Below, piece after piece: positions 33,540 through 43,182 of a stretch of 64,000 nucleotides of DNA; the stretch's first letter is position 1; each line of letters starts with the position of its first letter. This DNA comes from JACNKV01 sp964422145 (GTDB taxonomy: Bacteria > Fidelibacterota > Marinisomatia > Marinisomatales > JACNKV01). The DNA is taken from NCBI GenBank assembly GCA_964422145.1, contig CAYQZV010000001.1, positions 195,172-259,171 on the forward strand. Reading direction: 5' to 3'. The notes beneath the pieces were generated by a model, which saw nothing but the letters and a program-made list of their open reading frames with translations, was not told the origin of the DNA and did not search any database. Both the position numbers and the translations under genes were made by a program.

Positions 33540-36500
33540 ATGAGAAAACGAAATCTGTCGGTCTTTACCGTCTTGATGTTGTTTGGATACCTGTTTGCAC
33601 AGGGCGTCACAACATCCGGGCTTAGTGGACTGGTTTCAAACCAAGAAAACAAGCCTTTGGTTGGTGCAAACGTTGTGGTGACCCACGAACCCAGCGGCAC
33701 CCAATATGGAACCATGGTGCGTGACGGCGGTGTCTACACGATTTTGAATATGCGTGTTGGCGGACCGTACACAGTTGTTGTTTCATATATTGGGTATAAA
33801 ACACAAGTAGAGGAAAACGTATTTTTGAGTCTCGGCTCTGCGACGAATGCAAACTTCCAGCTCGTTCAGGAAACGATCGAAATGGAGGGTGTTGACGTTA
33901 CAGCAGTTCAAGATGACCTCATGAATGCAAATCGCACGGGTGCAGCTACGTTTGTCGGTGGAGATCTCTTAGCTCAAATGCCAACCATTAAACGAAGCAC
34001 GCGAGACTTAACTCGTCTCGACCCTCGAAGTGATGGGAACTTTAGTTTTGGCGGACGGAACTGGCTGTATAATAATATTTCACTGGATGGTTCATACTTT
34101 AACAATCCATTTGGATTAGATGATCCTGCTCCGGGCGGACAAGCCAATGCCGAACCTGTGCCGTTTGATGCGGTAGAACAGGTTCAGGTTTCTGTTGCTC
34201 CCTTTGACGTTCGTGAAGGTGGATTCACAGGTGCCGGTATTAACACTGTGACTAAAAGCGGAACAAACACATTCGGCGGATCTGTCTACAATTTCAGCCA
34301 TAGCGAAGCACTTCAAGGTAACTCCGTTGCCGGCTCAGATGTGGTCGCAGACCCATCACTGAACTACAATCAGTCTGGGTTTACTTTAAGCGGACCGTTT
34401 ATTTATGACAAAGCATTCTTTTTTGTAAACTATGAAAGAGAGCGCAGAACAGACCCGGGTTCAAACTTTGTTGCTGATGAAGACGGTAATATTGAATTTG
34501 GAGAATCTCGAGTCAGTGCTGATGTAATGGATGCAATTCGTGACCGTATGATGGATGTCTATGGATATGATACCGGTGATTATCAAGGCTACAACCATGA
34601 AACAAACAATGACAAATTACTGGTCAAGCTGGACTTCAACTTGAGCGCAAATCACAATGCTGTATTTAGATACAATATGTTGGATGCTTCAAGAGACCTT
34701 GGTCCGCACGGATTTGTACTAAGTTACAACGGGACAGGTCGCGGACCGAACAGCTCAAGCCTTCCGTTTGAAAACTCAGGGTATACGATTAATAACAAAC
34801 TACATTCCTTTGCAGGAGAATTAAACAGCACATTCGGAGGGAATATCTCAAACCGGTTCTTCTTCAGTTACAATATGTTCCGTGATTGGAGAACCCCAAA
34901 AAGCGTTGACTTCCCGACAGTTGAAATTGGTGAAAATGGTTTGACATACACAACGATCGGTCACGAACCGTTCTCGATCCATAATATTTTAGATCAGGAC
35001 GTTCTGCAGATCACGAATAACACATCATACTTTATGGGAAAACATACACTGACAGCCGGGGTGAACTATGAACAGTTTAAGTTCTTTAACTCCTTCAATA
35101 TTTTCCGCCATGGATTATTTATGCTGCCAGGAGATTTAGACTTGCTATACCCCGGAGCTGGATATTTGGATTTCTTAGGTGCCACAACATATTCATCTTT
35201 AGATAATTTCTTTATCCGTACGGACAACTCACCCGAAAACACTGATTTTGTTGATTTTAACAGCATGGTTGGTTCGGGACCATTTAAAGGCGAACTTATT
35301 GATGTTGCTCAGCTTGCCTTTTATGCGCAGGACGAGTTTATGGTCAATGAAAAGCTGAATGTTACAGCCGGGCTTCGTGTAGACATTCCGATCTATAATA
35401 CAGAACCGGTTGCAAACCCATTTTCAACTGACTCGCTAAGCTTATTAGATGAAAATGACAACCCCGAAATTGTAGACCAAGCAAAGCTCCCGGATGCAAA
35501 ACCACTATATTCACCACGAGTTGGTTTTAACTATGATGTGAAGGGTGACCGCTCCATGCAGCTTCGCGGTGGAACCGGTATCTTTACCGGCAGACTTCCG
35601 TTTGTATGGATTGGTAACGTGATTTCGAACCCAGGAAATAATCCGAATATTCCTGGAGACGGAAGCAACCCAGATCACGAAACAGACAGCGGCGAAGGCA
35701 GAGAACAAGGCGAAGACGTTGCTTCTGTATTACAGCAATCCTTTGACTTAAATGCAATGGTAGACGATTTTGAATGGCCGCAAGTTTGGACAACCAACTT
35801 AGCCTTAGACCTTGAATTGCCAAGCCAAATGCTGGGTACGTTTGAAATGGTTTATGGAAAAGATTTGAATGCCATTTATATGCGGAATGCTGATCTAGTA
35901 GTTCCAGTCGATTCTCTTGCAGATGGCCGTCCTTACTTTGGTGGGGTTGGTGCAAACGAGCTGAACTCATTCTACCCGGGATCGGGTGAAGGAGCATACG
36001 TCATTGACAATACGGACGAAGGCTATAATCTGACATTAACCGGACAACTAAGAAAAGTTCACAATTGGGGATTAGTATCAAGCATAGCTTATACCTACAC
36101 ACAATCCATGAATAATCTTAAGTCTACTGAAATTGCTTCAGTGCTATTCCAAAGTCAGCCGGTTCAGGGCGACCCGAACAAGCCGACTCTTGCACCGTCT
36201 GAATTTGGTATTCGTCATCGCTTTATCGGAACAGCTAATTACACACACGACTGGTCTGCAACACAAAGCACAAACGTTGGGCTCTTCTATGAATTAGCTG
36301 AAGGAAATCAGTATGTTTACTCCGGCGGAAACCGTTACTCACACACCTATGCAGGCGATGTGAATGGCGATGGATTCTCAAACGATCTGATCTACATTCC
36401 TGAAAATGCAGACGATATCGTTTTAGCCGATACAACACAATGGGATGCGCTAAATGCATTCATTGAACAGGATCCTTACTTAAGCGAAAACCGCGGCAAG

Positions 36501-36812
36501 ATTGCCGAACGGCATGGACTGGTTAACCCATGGTTCAGCAACATAGATTTGAAAGTCCTTCATGACTATAGCACAGCCTATGGAAAATTCCAGTTCAGTA
36601 TGGACATTTTGAATCTTGCTAACTTGTTGAATGACGAGTGGGGCGTACGTAAAGTTGCTAATCCAATGGCGCTTGCTCCGCTTGGTTTAACAGGCTGGGA
36701 TGAAAACGGTGAGCCGATTCTTTCATTCAACGATGTCGAAGAAACCTTTATCGATGATCCGGGTCTCTTCTCACGCTGGCGTATGCAGTTTGGAATCCGT
36801 TACATCTTCTAA
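33540..36812 (+). CDS. TonB-dependent receptor, Oar-like
   Basis: 1090 aa, signal peptide ending near FAQG (residue 21). It has an N-terminal carboxypeptidase-regulatory-like domain (SGLSGLVSNQENKPLVGANVVV, about 25-120), a plug domain (TRDLTRLDPRSDGNFSFGGRN ... VEQVQVSVAPFDVREGGFTGAGINTVTKSGTN, about 125-250) and a 22-strand-type barrel ending in IRYIF. This layout is that of Oar/OmpA-like TonB receptors of Bacteroidetes and relatives, which import large ligands or peptides. The ligand is unknown, and no SusD partner is adjacent. Confidence 0.92.
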   Translation: MRKRNLSVFTVLMLFGYLFAQGVTTSGLSGLVSNQENKPLVGANVVVTHEPSGTQYGTMVRDGGVYTILNMRVGGPYTVVVSYIGYKTQVEENVFLSLGSATNANFQLVQETIEMEGVDVTAVQDDLMNANRTGAATFVGGDLLAQMPTIKRSTRDLTRLDPRSDGNFSFGGRNWLYNNISLDGSYFNNPFGLDDPAPGGQANAEPVPFDAVEQVQVSVAPFDVREGGFTGAGINTVTKSGTNTFGGSVYNFSHSEALQGNSVAGSDVVADPSLNYNQSGFTLSGPFIYDKAFFFVNYERERRTDPGSNFVADEDGNIEFGESRVSADVMDAIRDRMMDVYGYDTGDYQGYNHETNNDKLLVKLDFNLSANHNAVFRYNMLDASRDLGPHGFVLSYNGTGRGPNSSSLPFENSGYTINNKLHSFAGELNSTFGGNISNRFFFSYNMFRDWRTPKSVDFPTVEIGENGLTYTTIGHEPFSIHNILDQDVLQITNNTSYFMGKHTLTAGVNYEQFKFFNSFNIFRHGLFMLPGDLDLLYPGAGYLDFLGATTYSSLDNFFIRTDNSPENTDFVDFNSMVGSGPFKGELIDVAQLAFYAQDEFMVNEKLNVTAGLRVDIPIYNTEPVANPFSTDSLSLLDENDNPEIVDQAKLPDAKPLYSPRVGFNYDVKGDRSMQLRGGTGIFTGRLPFVWIGNVISNPGNNPNIPGDGSNPDHETDSGEGREQGEDVASVLQQSFDLNAMVDDFEWPQVWTTNLALDLELPSQMLGTFEMVYGKDLNAIYMRNADLVVPVDSLADGRPYFGGVGANELNSFYPGSGEGAYVIDNTDEGYNLTLTGQLRKVHNWGLVSSIAYTYTQSMNNLKSTEIASVLFQSQPVQGDPNKPTLAPSEFGIRHRFIGTANYTHDWSATQSTNVGLFYELAEGNQYVYSGGNRYSHTYAGDVNGDGFSNDLIYIPENADDIVLADTTQWDALNAFIEQDPYLSENRGKIAERHGLVNPWFSNIDLKVLHDYSTAYGKFQFSMDILNLANLLNDEWGVRKVANPMALAPLGLTGWDENGEPILSFNDVEETFIDDPGLFSRWRMQFGIRYIF

Positions 36813-36842
36813 GATGTGATTTGATTTTCAAATAAAATGAAA

Positions 36843-36874
36843 ATAGAAAAGCCGGCGATTGCCGGCTTTTCTAT
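36843..36874. terminator. bidirectional intrinsic terminator
   Basis: Stem ATAGAAAAGCCGGC, loop GATT, exact complement. T-rich flanks occur on both strands, serving the receptor gene (+) and the nucleoside transporter gene (-), which converge here. Confidence 0.9.
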
Positions 36875-36895
36875 TATGGAAAATGAAGAAACTTT

Positions 36896-38113
36896 TTAGA
36901 TTAATAATCCTGCCAGCGTTGCGGTCAGCCATGAAGCCAAAGCGCCGCCGATCATAGCTTTTAATCCCAACTTTGAAAGGTGTTTTCGTCGATTGGGAGC
37001 AATTCCGCCGATTCCGCCCAATTGAATACCAATCGATGCGAAGTTTGCAAATCCGCAAAGAGCATAACTTGCAATAATCGCGGTGCGATCAGAAATCGCA
37101 CCGGCCGAACGCAGCTCTACTAAATCACCATAGGCGATCAGTTCAGTTAAAACAAGTTTTTCTCCCATAAGCGTACCCATTGTTCCAGCTTCTGCCCAGG
37201 GGATACCCATTGTCCATGCGAGCGGCATGAATACCCAGCCGAATATTTCCTGGAGGGAAAAACCGAACAAACCAAGAAGATAGTTTATCATTGCGATAAG
37301 CGCAACAAAGGCAACAAGCATAGCTCCCACATTTGCAGCAAGCTTCAACCCGTCAGAAGCCCCTCGCGCAGTGGCTTCCATCATGTTATCATCTAATTTT
37401 TCAACATGAATGTTAACACTTCCTGAGGTTTCAGAGATTTCTGTTTCAGGGTAAATGATTTTTGCAATGACAAGCGCAGCGGGAGCGCTCATAATCGACG
37501 CAGCCATAAGATGTCCCGCGATATTCGGAACATCCTGAAGCATTTTTACGTAAATAGCCAGAACACCGCCAGCCACTGTGGCAAAACCGCCGACCATAAC
37601 GGCCATTAACTCAGACTGTGTCATTTTTTCGACAAAAGGACGAACCATTAACGGAGCTTCTGTTTGACCGACAAAGATGTTTGCAGACACGCTCAATGTT
37701 TCGCTACCAGACGTTTTAAGCGTTTTCTGCATGGCTTTTGCAATCCATTTGATGATAAACTGCATGACTCCAAGGTGGTACATCACCGCCATCAAAGACG
37801 AAAAGAAAATGATGGTCGGCAGAACGCGGAATGCGAAGTTCATCAACGGTCCCTCAACCACACCCGCCCCAAAGGACTTGAATAAAAAATCACTTCCTGC
37901 GTCTGAAAAACTCAGCAGTTTCTTTACAACCGTATCCACACCGGCAAAGAACGGTTGCCCAATCGGTGTTTTTAAAATGAATAATGCAAATACAAGCTGG
38001 AGAGCTAATCCAAAAATAATGAGTCGTTTGTTAATAGCAGATCGATTGTTAGACATTGCGAATGCAATTCCTAACAAAACAAAAATTCCGAGAACACCTG
38101 TAAATTCTGACAT
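36896..38113 (-). CDS. concentrative nucleoside transporter (CNT/NupC family)
   Basis: Na+ or H+ coupled nucleoside importer in the inner membrane, 405 aa with about ten transmembrane segments. Conserved blocks are FVGQTEAPLMVRPF (about residue 152) and YALCGFANFASIGIQLGGIGGIAPNRR (about 350). GGAGG lies 7 bp before the ATG. It is transcribed divergently from mtnA, 160 bp away. Next to mtnA, MTA deaminase, hpt and purA/purB it would supply nucleosides for salvage (inference). Confidence 0.94.
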   Translation of the reverse strand: MSEFTGVLGIFVLLGIAFAMSNNRSAINKRLIIFGLALQLVFALFILKTPIGQPFFAGVDTVVKKLLSFSDAGSDFLFKSFGAGVVEGPLMNFAFRVLPTIIFFSSLMAVMYHLGVMQFIIKWIAKAMQKTLKTSGSETLSVSANIFVGQTEAPLMVRPFVEKMTQSELMAVMVGGFATVAGGVLAIYVKMLQDVPNIAGHLMAASIMSAPAALVIAKIIYPETEISETSGSVNIHVEKLDDNMMEATARGASDGLKLAANVGAMLVAFVALIAMINYLLGLFGFSLQEIFGWVFMPLAWTMGIPWAEAGTMGTLMGEKLVLTELIAYGDLVELRSAGAISDRTAIIASYALCGFANFASIGIQLGGIGGIAPNRRKHLSKLGLKAMIGGALASWLTATLAGLLI

Positions 38114-38273
38114 GAATCAAACCTCCGTTAATTAAAGAAACTATACAACAATGGCTGTATAACTGGGCAGTAAAGTTAAGAGAAATATTGCGATGAGACA
38201 CAAGGTATTTCACATGAGAAACTATTGGTAGTCTGCAATCAGTTAATGTAATTTTTATTAAACAAATTATCCC

Positions 38274-39305
38274 ATGAAAATAAACGGCAAAGATTATCGA
38301 ACCGTCTGGATGGACGGACAAACCATAAAAACCATTGAACAAAACAAACTTCCTGAATCGTTTGAGATTGTTCAAATCAACGACATTGATGCAGTGATTT
38401 CTGCAATTCAAACGATGGTGATTCGCGGCGCACCTGCAATCGGAGCAATGGGAGCCTACGGTTTGGCACAGGCAATCTCCTTATCTGAAAACCCCGGACA
38501 AGACGAGATGAATGCTTTCCGAAATAAACTGATTACCGCAAGACCGACCGCCTATGATTTAGAACACGGATTAAACTGGGTGTTGGCTGAGGCAAATAAA
38601 GGCAAAACACCGAAAGAGGTGAAGACAAAAGCACTCGACGCTGCAAAGCAATATGCCAATATTTCTGCGGCGGCCTGTAAAAAAATCGGAGAGTTTGGCA
38701 ATAAGCTGATACATGATAACGCTAAAATATTAACCCATTGTAATGCAGGCGCATTGGCTACAGTTGATTATGGAACAGCTCTGTCACCTATTCGTGCGGC
38801 ACATGACGAAGGGAAATCCGTATTTGTCTTCGTGGATGAAACCCGCCCTCGGCTCCAAGGTGCAAAACTCACGGCCTTTGAGTTGTACCAAGAAGGAATT
38901 GAACACGCAGTGATCGCAGACAATGCCGCCGGTTACTTTATGGCAAACGGAGAAATTGATTTAGTGATCACGGGAACGGACCGCGTTGCAGCCAATGGTG
39001 ATATTGCCAATAAAATCGGAACCTATGAAAAAGCAGTTGTGGCAAAAGAACACAATATTCCAGTGTATATTGCAGCACCCACTTCTACCATTGATTTTAC
39101 TTGTCCGACAGGTAAGGACATCCCGATTGAAGAAAGAGACCCGAATGAAGTTCTTTGTGTAAATGATATCCGGGTTACCTCAAAAGGAAGCTCTGCGCGA
39201 AACCCGGCTTTTGATATTACCCCGGCTAAATTCATTGCAGGTATCATAACCGAATTTGGAATTATTAAACCGAATGAATTGGATAAACTGGACAAAAATG
39301 GCTGA
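38274..39305 (+). CDS. mtnA: S-methyl-5-thioribose-1-phosphate isomerase
   Basis: Converts methylthioribose-1-phosphate to methylthioribulose-1-phosphate in methylthioadenosine salvage. 343 aa, typical. Catalytic cysteine in HCNAGALATVDYGTA (about C156) and aspartate in GTDRVAANGDIANKIGTY (about D235); MVIRGAPAIGAMGAYGLA is the N-terminal signature. The paralogous eIF2B-like fold makes the family easy to recognise. Its end overlaps the class II aldolase start by 8 bp, so the two are translationally coupled. Confidence 0.95.
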   Translation: MKINGKDYRTVWMDGQTIKTIEQNKLPESFEIVQINDIDAVISAIQTMVIRGAPAIGAMGAYGLAQAISLSENPGQDEMNAFRNKLITARPTAYDLEHGLNWVLAEANKGKTPKEVKTKALDAAKQYANISAAACKKIGEFGNKLIHDNAKILTHCNAGALATVDYGTALSPIRAAHDEGKSVFVFVDETRPRLQGAKLTAFELYQEGIEHAVIADNAAGYFMANGEIDLVITGTDRVAANGDIANKIGTYEKAVVAKEHNIPVYIAAPTSTIDFTCPTGKDIPIEERDPNEVLCVNDIRVTSKGSSARNPAFDITPAKFIAGIITEFGIIKPNELDKLDKNG

Positions 39306-39888
39306 GATATACACCGGCACTAAATTCACATCCATTCGATTGTCAAACAGCGTTTTAAGTTCTTCAAAAACCCAATTATTAATATCTTGGGGTGTTCAAT
39401 TTGGAATGAAAGGGCTTGCTCCGAAAACCGAATCCGGTCACGCCGGCAATCTCAGTGTTCGTACAAAGAACGGGTTTTTGATTACGGGCGCAGGTCAGTC
39501 TTTAGAAGGTTTGGATCAAAACGCTGTTTCGGAAGTGGTTTCATTTTTTATCAATACAAAAAAAGTTTTATTTCATGGAATTCCTGAACCCAGCTCAGAA
39601 GCTTTCATGCACGGACTCATCTATCAAGACCGTCCGGATGTGAATGCAATATTTCACGGTCACAACGACACATTAACAAGATTTGCTTCGCGGCTAGGAT
39701 ATCCTGAAACACAAAAAGAAGTACCCTATGGTACGATTGAAGGAGCAGAGATGGTTAGGGATATTTTAAGATCAGAAGAGTTTTGTATTATAAAAAAGCA
39801 CGGATTTGTTTCACTGGGCGCAACAGCAGATTTTGCCGGCGAAGCCGTACTAGAGGTGTTGGCGAAATTAAAAACAGTAACGCCTTAG
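39298..39888 (+). CDS. class II aldolase/adducin-family protein
   Basis: 196 aa from the ATG at 39298, which overlaps the mtnA stop region (a longer open frame begins at 39256 but would overlap mtnA more). Zinc-enzyme residues are present: E101 (SSEAFMHG), H120 and H122 (IFHGHND) and H168 (KKHG), as in fuculose-1-phosphate aldolase. Being coupled to mtnA, it probably acts on methylthioribulose-1-phosphate, either as an aldolase giving dihydroxyacetone phosphate plus methylthioacetaldehyde, or as an MtnB-type dehydratase. No later MtnB-pathway enzyme is nearby, favouring the aldolase reading (inference). Confidence 0.85.
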   Translation: MAEIYTGTKFTSIRLSNSVLSSSKTQLLISWGVQFGMKGLAPKTESGHAGNLSVRTKNGFLITGAGQSLEGLDQNAVSEVVSFFINTKKVLFHGIPEPSSEAFMHGLIYQDRPDVNAIFHGHNDTLTRFASRLGYPETQKEVPYGTIEGAEMVRDILRSEEFCIIKKHGFVSLGATADFAGEAVLEVLAKLKTVTP

Positions 39889-41135
39889 AAAAGCTCTCGC
39901 AAAACACGGCGAACTTTTTCCCTCATGATATCTTCTTCTGAAACCACTCTGTTTTCCATTAGGATTTTCCCTCGGCAAATCGTTGTCTGAATACATTCGC
40001 TCTGTGCGGAGTAAACAAGGTTTGACACGAGGTTGTGATTTGGAATAAGGTGCGAATCATTTAAATCAATTAAAAGCAAATTTGCCAACATTCCTTCTTT
40101 TATTTCACCAGCCGGCAAACCTAACAAAGAAGCCCCGCCTTTTGTTGCAGTAGAAAACACCTCTTCGGCCGTCATTAAAGACGGATCAGCTGTATGAGAT
40201 TTTTGGAGAAGAGCCGCGATTTTCATTTCCTCCATCATGTTTAGGTTATTGTTGGCTGCGCAACCATCTGTGCCCAAGCCGACACGCAGTTTAGCAGATT
40301 GAATACGCTGATAAGGAAACACACCCGAGCTGAGCTTCATATTTGAGACAGGACAATGAACCACACCGACACCATGATCAGCCAGGATAGAAATCTCATG
40401 GTCAGACAACCAATTTGTATGAACCGCAATAAGATGCGGACCTAAAAAATTAATACTGTGTAAATACTCCACGGGTCGCATGCCTGTGTTTTCAACCCAT
40501 TCGTCCACCTCGGTTTGTGTTTCTGATAAATGCATGTGTAAAAGCAAGCCGTTTTCACGCGCAAAATCCCTTGCCCATAGTAAGCCGGGTTTTGAAACGG
40601 TATAAAGAGCGTGTACTCCGACAGTATATGTAACATTAGGGGAATGTTCATTGCGGTTGTGATATAAATTGATCTGTTCTTCAATTTGTTTTCTGGACTG
40701 TTCAGAATCGCCCAGATCTAGAAAAGCGCTTGAAAGATGAGCGAAAAGTCCGGAATCCTTCACAGCCTGCGCTGTTCCGTTGTAATGCCAATACATATCA
40801 TTGAAGTGAGTTGTTCCGGTTTTTATCATTTCAAGGGCGGCAAGTCTTGCACCCCAGTAGACATGTTCCTCGGTCAATTTAGACTCAATAGGCCAAATCT
40901 TTGTTGTCAGCCAATCATGCAGTTTCATATCGTCTGCATATCCGCGTAAAAGTGTCATCGCAGAATGGGTATGCGCGTTCACAAACGACGGGATAATAGC
41001 CAGCCCTTCTCCGGAAATGATTTTTTTCGCATGGAGATTTAAAGACTTTCCGATGATTTTAATCGTTTCACCTTCTATAAAAACATCTGTTTTGCATCCA
41101 TCGAGCAGTACATTTTTAATTAGGATAGTATTCAT
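39885..41135 (-). CDS. mtaD: 5-methylthioadenosine/S-adenosylhomocysteine deaminase (amidohydrolase)
   Basis: 416 aa metal-dependent amidohydrolase. Metal and catalytic motifs: HTHS (H55, H57), HMHLSET, AVHTNW and GTDGCAANNNLNMMEEM. WPIESKLTEEHVYWGARLAALEMIKTGTTHFNDMY is typical of MTA/SAH deaminases, which turn methylthioadenosine into methylthioinosine. Related deaminases (guanine, s-triazine) share these motifs, so the substrate is inferred from similarity and from mtnA next door. Its 3' end overlaps the aldolase gene by 4 bp on the opposite strand. Confidence 0.85.
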   Translation of the reverse strand: MNTILIKNVLLDGCKTDVFIEGETIKIIGKSLNLHAKKIISGEGLAIIPSFVNAHTHSAMTLLRGYADDMKLHDWLTTKIWPIESKLTEEHVYWGARLAALEMIKTGTTHFNDMYWHYNGTAQAVKDSGLFAHLSSAFLDLGDSEQSRKQIEEQINLYHNRNEHSPNVTYTVGVHALYTVSKPGLLWARDFARENGLLLHMHLSETQTEVDEWVENTGMRPVEYLHSINFLGPHLIAVHTNWLSDHEISILADHGVGVVHCPVSNMKLSSGVFPYQRIQSAKLRVGLGTDGCAANNNLNMMEEMKIAALLQKSHTADPSLMTAEEVFSTATKGGASLLGLPAGEIKEGMLANLLLIDLNDSHLIPNHNLVSNLVYSAQSECIQTTICRGKILMENRVVSEEDIMREKVRRVLRELF

Positions 41136-41324
41136 ATGATTCTATTTAAGCCTCTTCAAAAATCGGGTATAATCTAATCTGCTTAGGATACTCATTACTT
41201 GAGTTTTTTATGAAATTATTTTCTCAAAGAGAAATTAGATACTTACATATAATGGCGTCTTCGGTGTAATCTTTCCTGTCTTTTTCACAAGATTTATTCT
41301 AGACTACAAAAAGAGGTTTATACT

Positions 41325-42620
41325 TTGAAAGCAGATCAAGATAAAATAATGATCATTGTCGGAGCCCAGTGGGGCGATGAAGGAAAAGGTAAAATAACAG
41401 ATTTCTTTGCAGGAGAATCTTCTTACGTTGTGCGCTTTCAAGGAGGAAACAATGCGGGGCATACGATTATCACAGGAGGTGAAACGTACAAATTGCATTT
41501 GATTCCATCTGGTGTCATATATAATAAACCGGCAAACATTATCGGAAACGGCGTCGTGGTTGACCCGAAAACACTTTTGGATGAAATTCAGATGCTGAAA
41601 GACCGGGGAATTGATCCAAAGGTGCTTGTTAGTGATCGTGCCCATGTGATTTTTCCTTATCACATTTCATTGGATGAAGCCCTAACAAAACACCAGGGCG
41701 GGTTAGCGGCAGGCAGTACAAAACGCGGAATTGCCCCCGCATATGCAGATAAAATGTTTCGAAACGGCATTCGGATCGTTGACCTGCTCAATAAAGAGAT
41801 ATTTAGAGAAAAGCTCCAAAAAGCATATTCGTTTTCAAAAGTGTTAGTAGAAGATGCTTTAGGCGGAAAACTGGAATTCGATTTTGAGACAGTCTTTCAA
41901 AGCTATGTGGAATACGGTGAGCAGTTGAAACCATATATTAAAGATATTTCTGTTCTTTTATATGAAGCATATAAAAATGGGGAAAGAATTTTATTTGAAG
42001 GCGCCCAAGGGATGAGCCTGGACGTGGATCACGGCATCTTTCCACATACGACCAGCAGCAATACAATTGCTGGAAATATTTCCAACGGATGCGGTGTAAC
42101 CTTTCGCAAGATCGACCGGATCATCGGTATCACAAAAGCCTATGTCAGTCGGGTGGGGCAAAGCCCGTTTCCAACTGAGTTGGGTGAGGATGAGGCGGAG
42201 ACACTTCGCACAAAAGGAGGAGAATTTGGAACAACAACCGGCAGGCCCCGTCGCGTTGGATGGCTCGATTTAGTACAGTTAAAACAAGCCGTTCGCGTAA
42301 ACGGACTTACAGAAATTGCTCTGACCAAACTGGATATTTTAACCGGATATAAACAGCTATCAGTCTGTGTTGCCTATAAAGCAGATGGAAAAACCATCCA
42401 TGAAATGCCGGCAGACCTTGCCTTGTATCGCAAGGCGACACCGGTTTATACAACATTGCCCGGCTGGGAGACGCTCGATGAATCATCGATTGAAAAAGGA
42501 TACTCAAGCCTTCCGAAAGAACTCCGAGACTATGTCCGATTTATTGAAGAAGAAGTCGAATGTCCGGTGAGTATTATATCGGTAGGACCGCAGCGGCACG
42601 AAACCATTATAAGACCATGA
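41325..42620 (+). CDS. purA: adenylosuccinate synthetase
   Basis: First step from IMP to AMP: GTP-dependent joining of aspartate to IMP. 431 aa. GAQWGDEGKGKI (residues 13-24) is the GTP-binding P-loop signature, followed by GGNNAGHTI, GTTTGRPRRVGW and ALTKLDILTGY. The start is taken as TTG at 41325 because AGAGGT lies 8 bp upstream and the length suits; an ATG at 41349 would leave only one residue before the conserved strand. First gene of purA-hpt-purB. A TATAAT at 41168-41173 is a possible -10 box, without a good -35. Confidence 0.96.
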   Translation: MKADQDKIMIIVGAQWGDEGKGKITDFFAGESSYVVRFQGGNNAGHTIITGGETYKLHLIPSGVIYNKPANIIGNGVVVDPKTLLDEIQMLKDRGIDPKVLVSDRAHVIFPYHISLDEALTKHQGGLAAGSTKRGIAPAYADKMFRNGIRIVDLLNKEIFREKLQKAYSFSKVLVEDALGGKLEFDFETVFQSYVEYGEQLKPYIKDISVLLYEAYKNGERILFEGAQGMSLDVDHGIFPHTTSSNTIAGNISNGCGVTFRKIDRIIGITKAYVSRVGQSPFPTELGEDEAETLRTKGGEFGTTTGRPRRVGWLDLVQLKQAVRVNGLTEIALTKLDILTGYKQLSVCVAYKADGKTIHEMPADLALYRKATPVYTTLPGWETLDESSIEKGYSSLPKELRDYVRFIEEEVECPVSIISVGPQRHETIIRP

Positions 42621-43171
42621 GCAATAAAATGAGAACACACACAGATGTCGAAAAAATCTTGATCGACGAAAAAAATATTCTAAACAGAATTGATGAACTT
42701 GCGGAACAAATTGAAAAGGATTATGCCGATGTGGATAACATCATGATCATCTCGATTCTCAAAGGATCGTTTATGTTCACCTCGGACCTGGTGAAACGCC
42801 TATCCATTCCGCATATCGTGGACTTTATGGCGTTAAGTACCTACGGGGCTGAGTCCAAAGCAAGCGGTGAGGTTCGGGTGTTGATGGACCTTCGGCATCC
42901 GGTGCAAAACCAGCATGTCTTGGTCGTTGAAGATATTATTGACAGCGGATTAACCCTGCAGTTTCTTGAACGCATTCTGATGTCGCGCAATGTTGCATCG
43001 CTTAAAACCTGCGTGCTAACCCAAAAAGAAGGGAAAGACCATAACATAAAAACGGATTATCTCGGGTTTACGATTCCGGATGTTTGGGTGGTTGGCTACG
43101 GACTTGATTTCGCAGATAAACACCGCACGCTGCCGTATATTGCGGAGCTAAAACCGGAAGTGTATCAATAG
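42617..43171 (+). CDS. hpt: hypoxanthine phosphoribosyltransferase
   Basis: Converts hypoxanthine (and often guanine) plus PRPP to IMP/GMP. 184 aa from the ATG at 42617, which overlaps the purA TGA (ATGA) and so is favoured over the upstream ATG at 42560. ISILKGSFMFTSDLVKRLS and the PRPP motif VLVVEDIIDSGLT (about residues 101-113) are canonical, as is VGYGLDFADKHRTLPYI. Position between purA and purB places hypoxanthine salvage and AMP synthesis in one transcript. Confidence 0.95.
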   Translation: MSNKMRTHTDVEKILIDEKNILNRIDELAEQIEKDYADVDNIMIISILKGSFMFTSDLVKRLSIPHIVDFMALSTYGAESKASGEVRVLMDLRHPVQNQHVLVVEDIIDSGLTLQFLERILMSRNVASLKTCVLTQKEGKDHNIKTDYLGFTIPDVWVVGYGLDFADKHRTLPYIAELKPEVYQ

Positions 43172-43182
43172 ATTGGATAACC

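Noticed and set aside
42560..42616. Longer start for hpt
   Set aside because: It would extend 57 bp back inside purA; the ATG overlapping the purA stop gives the normal family length.
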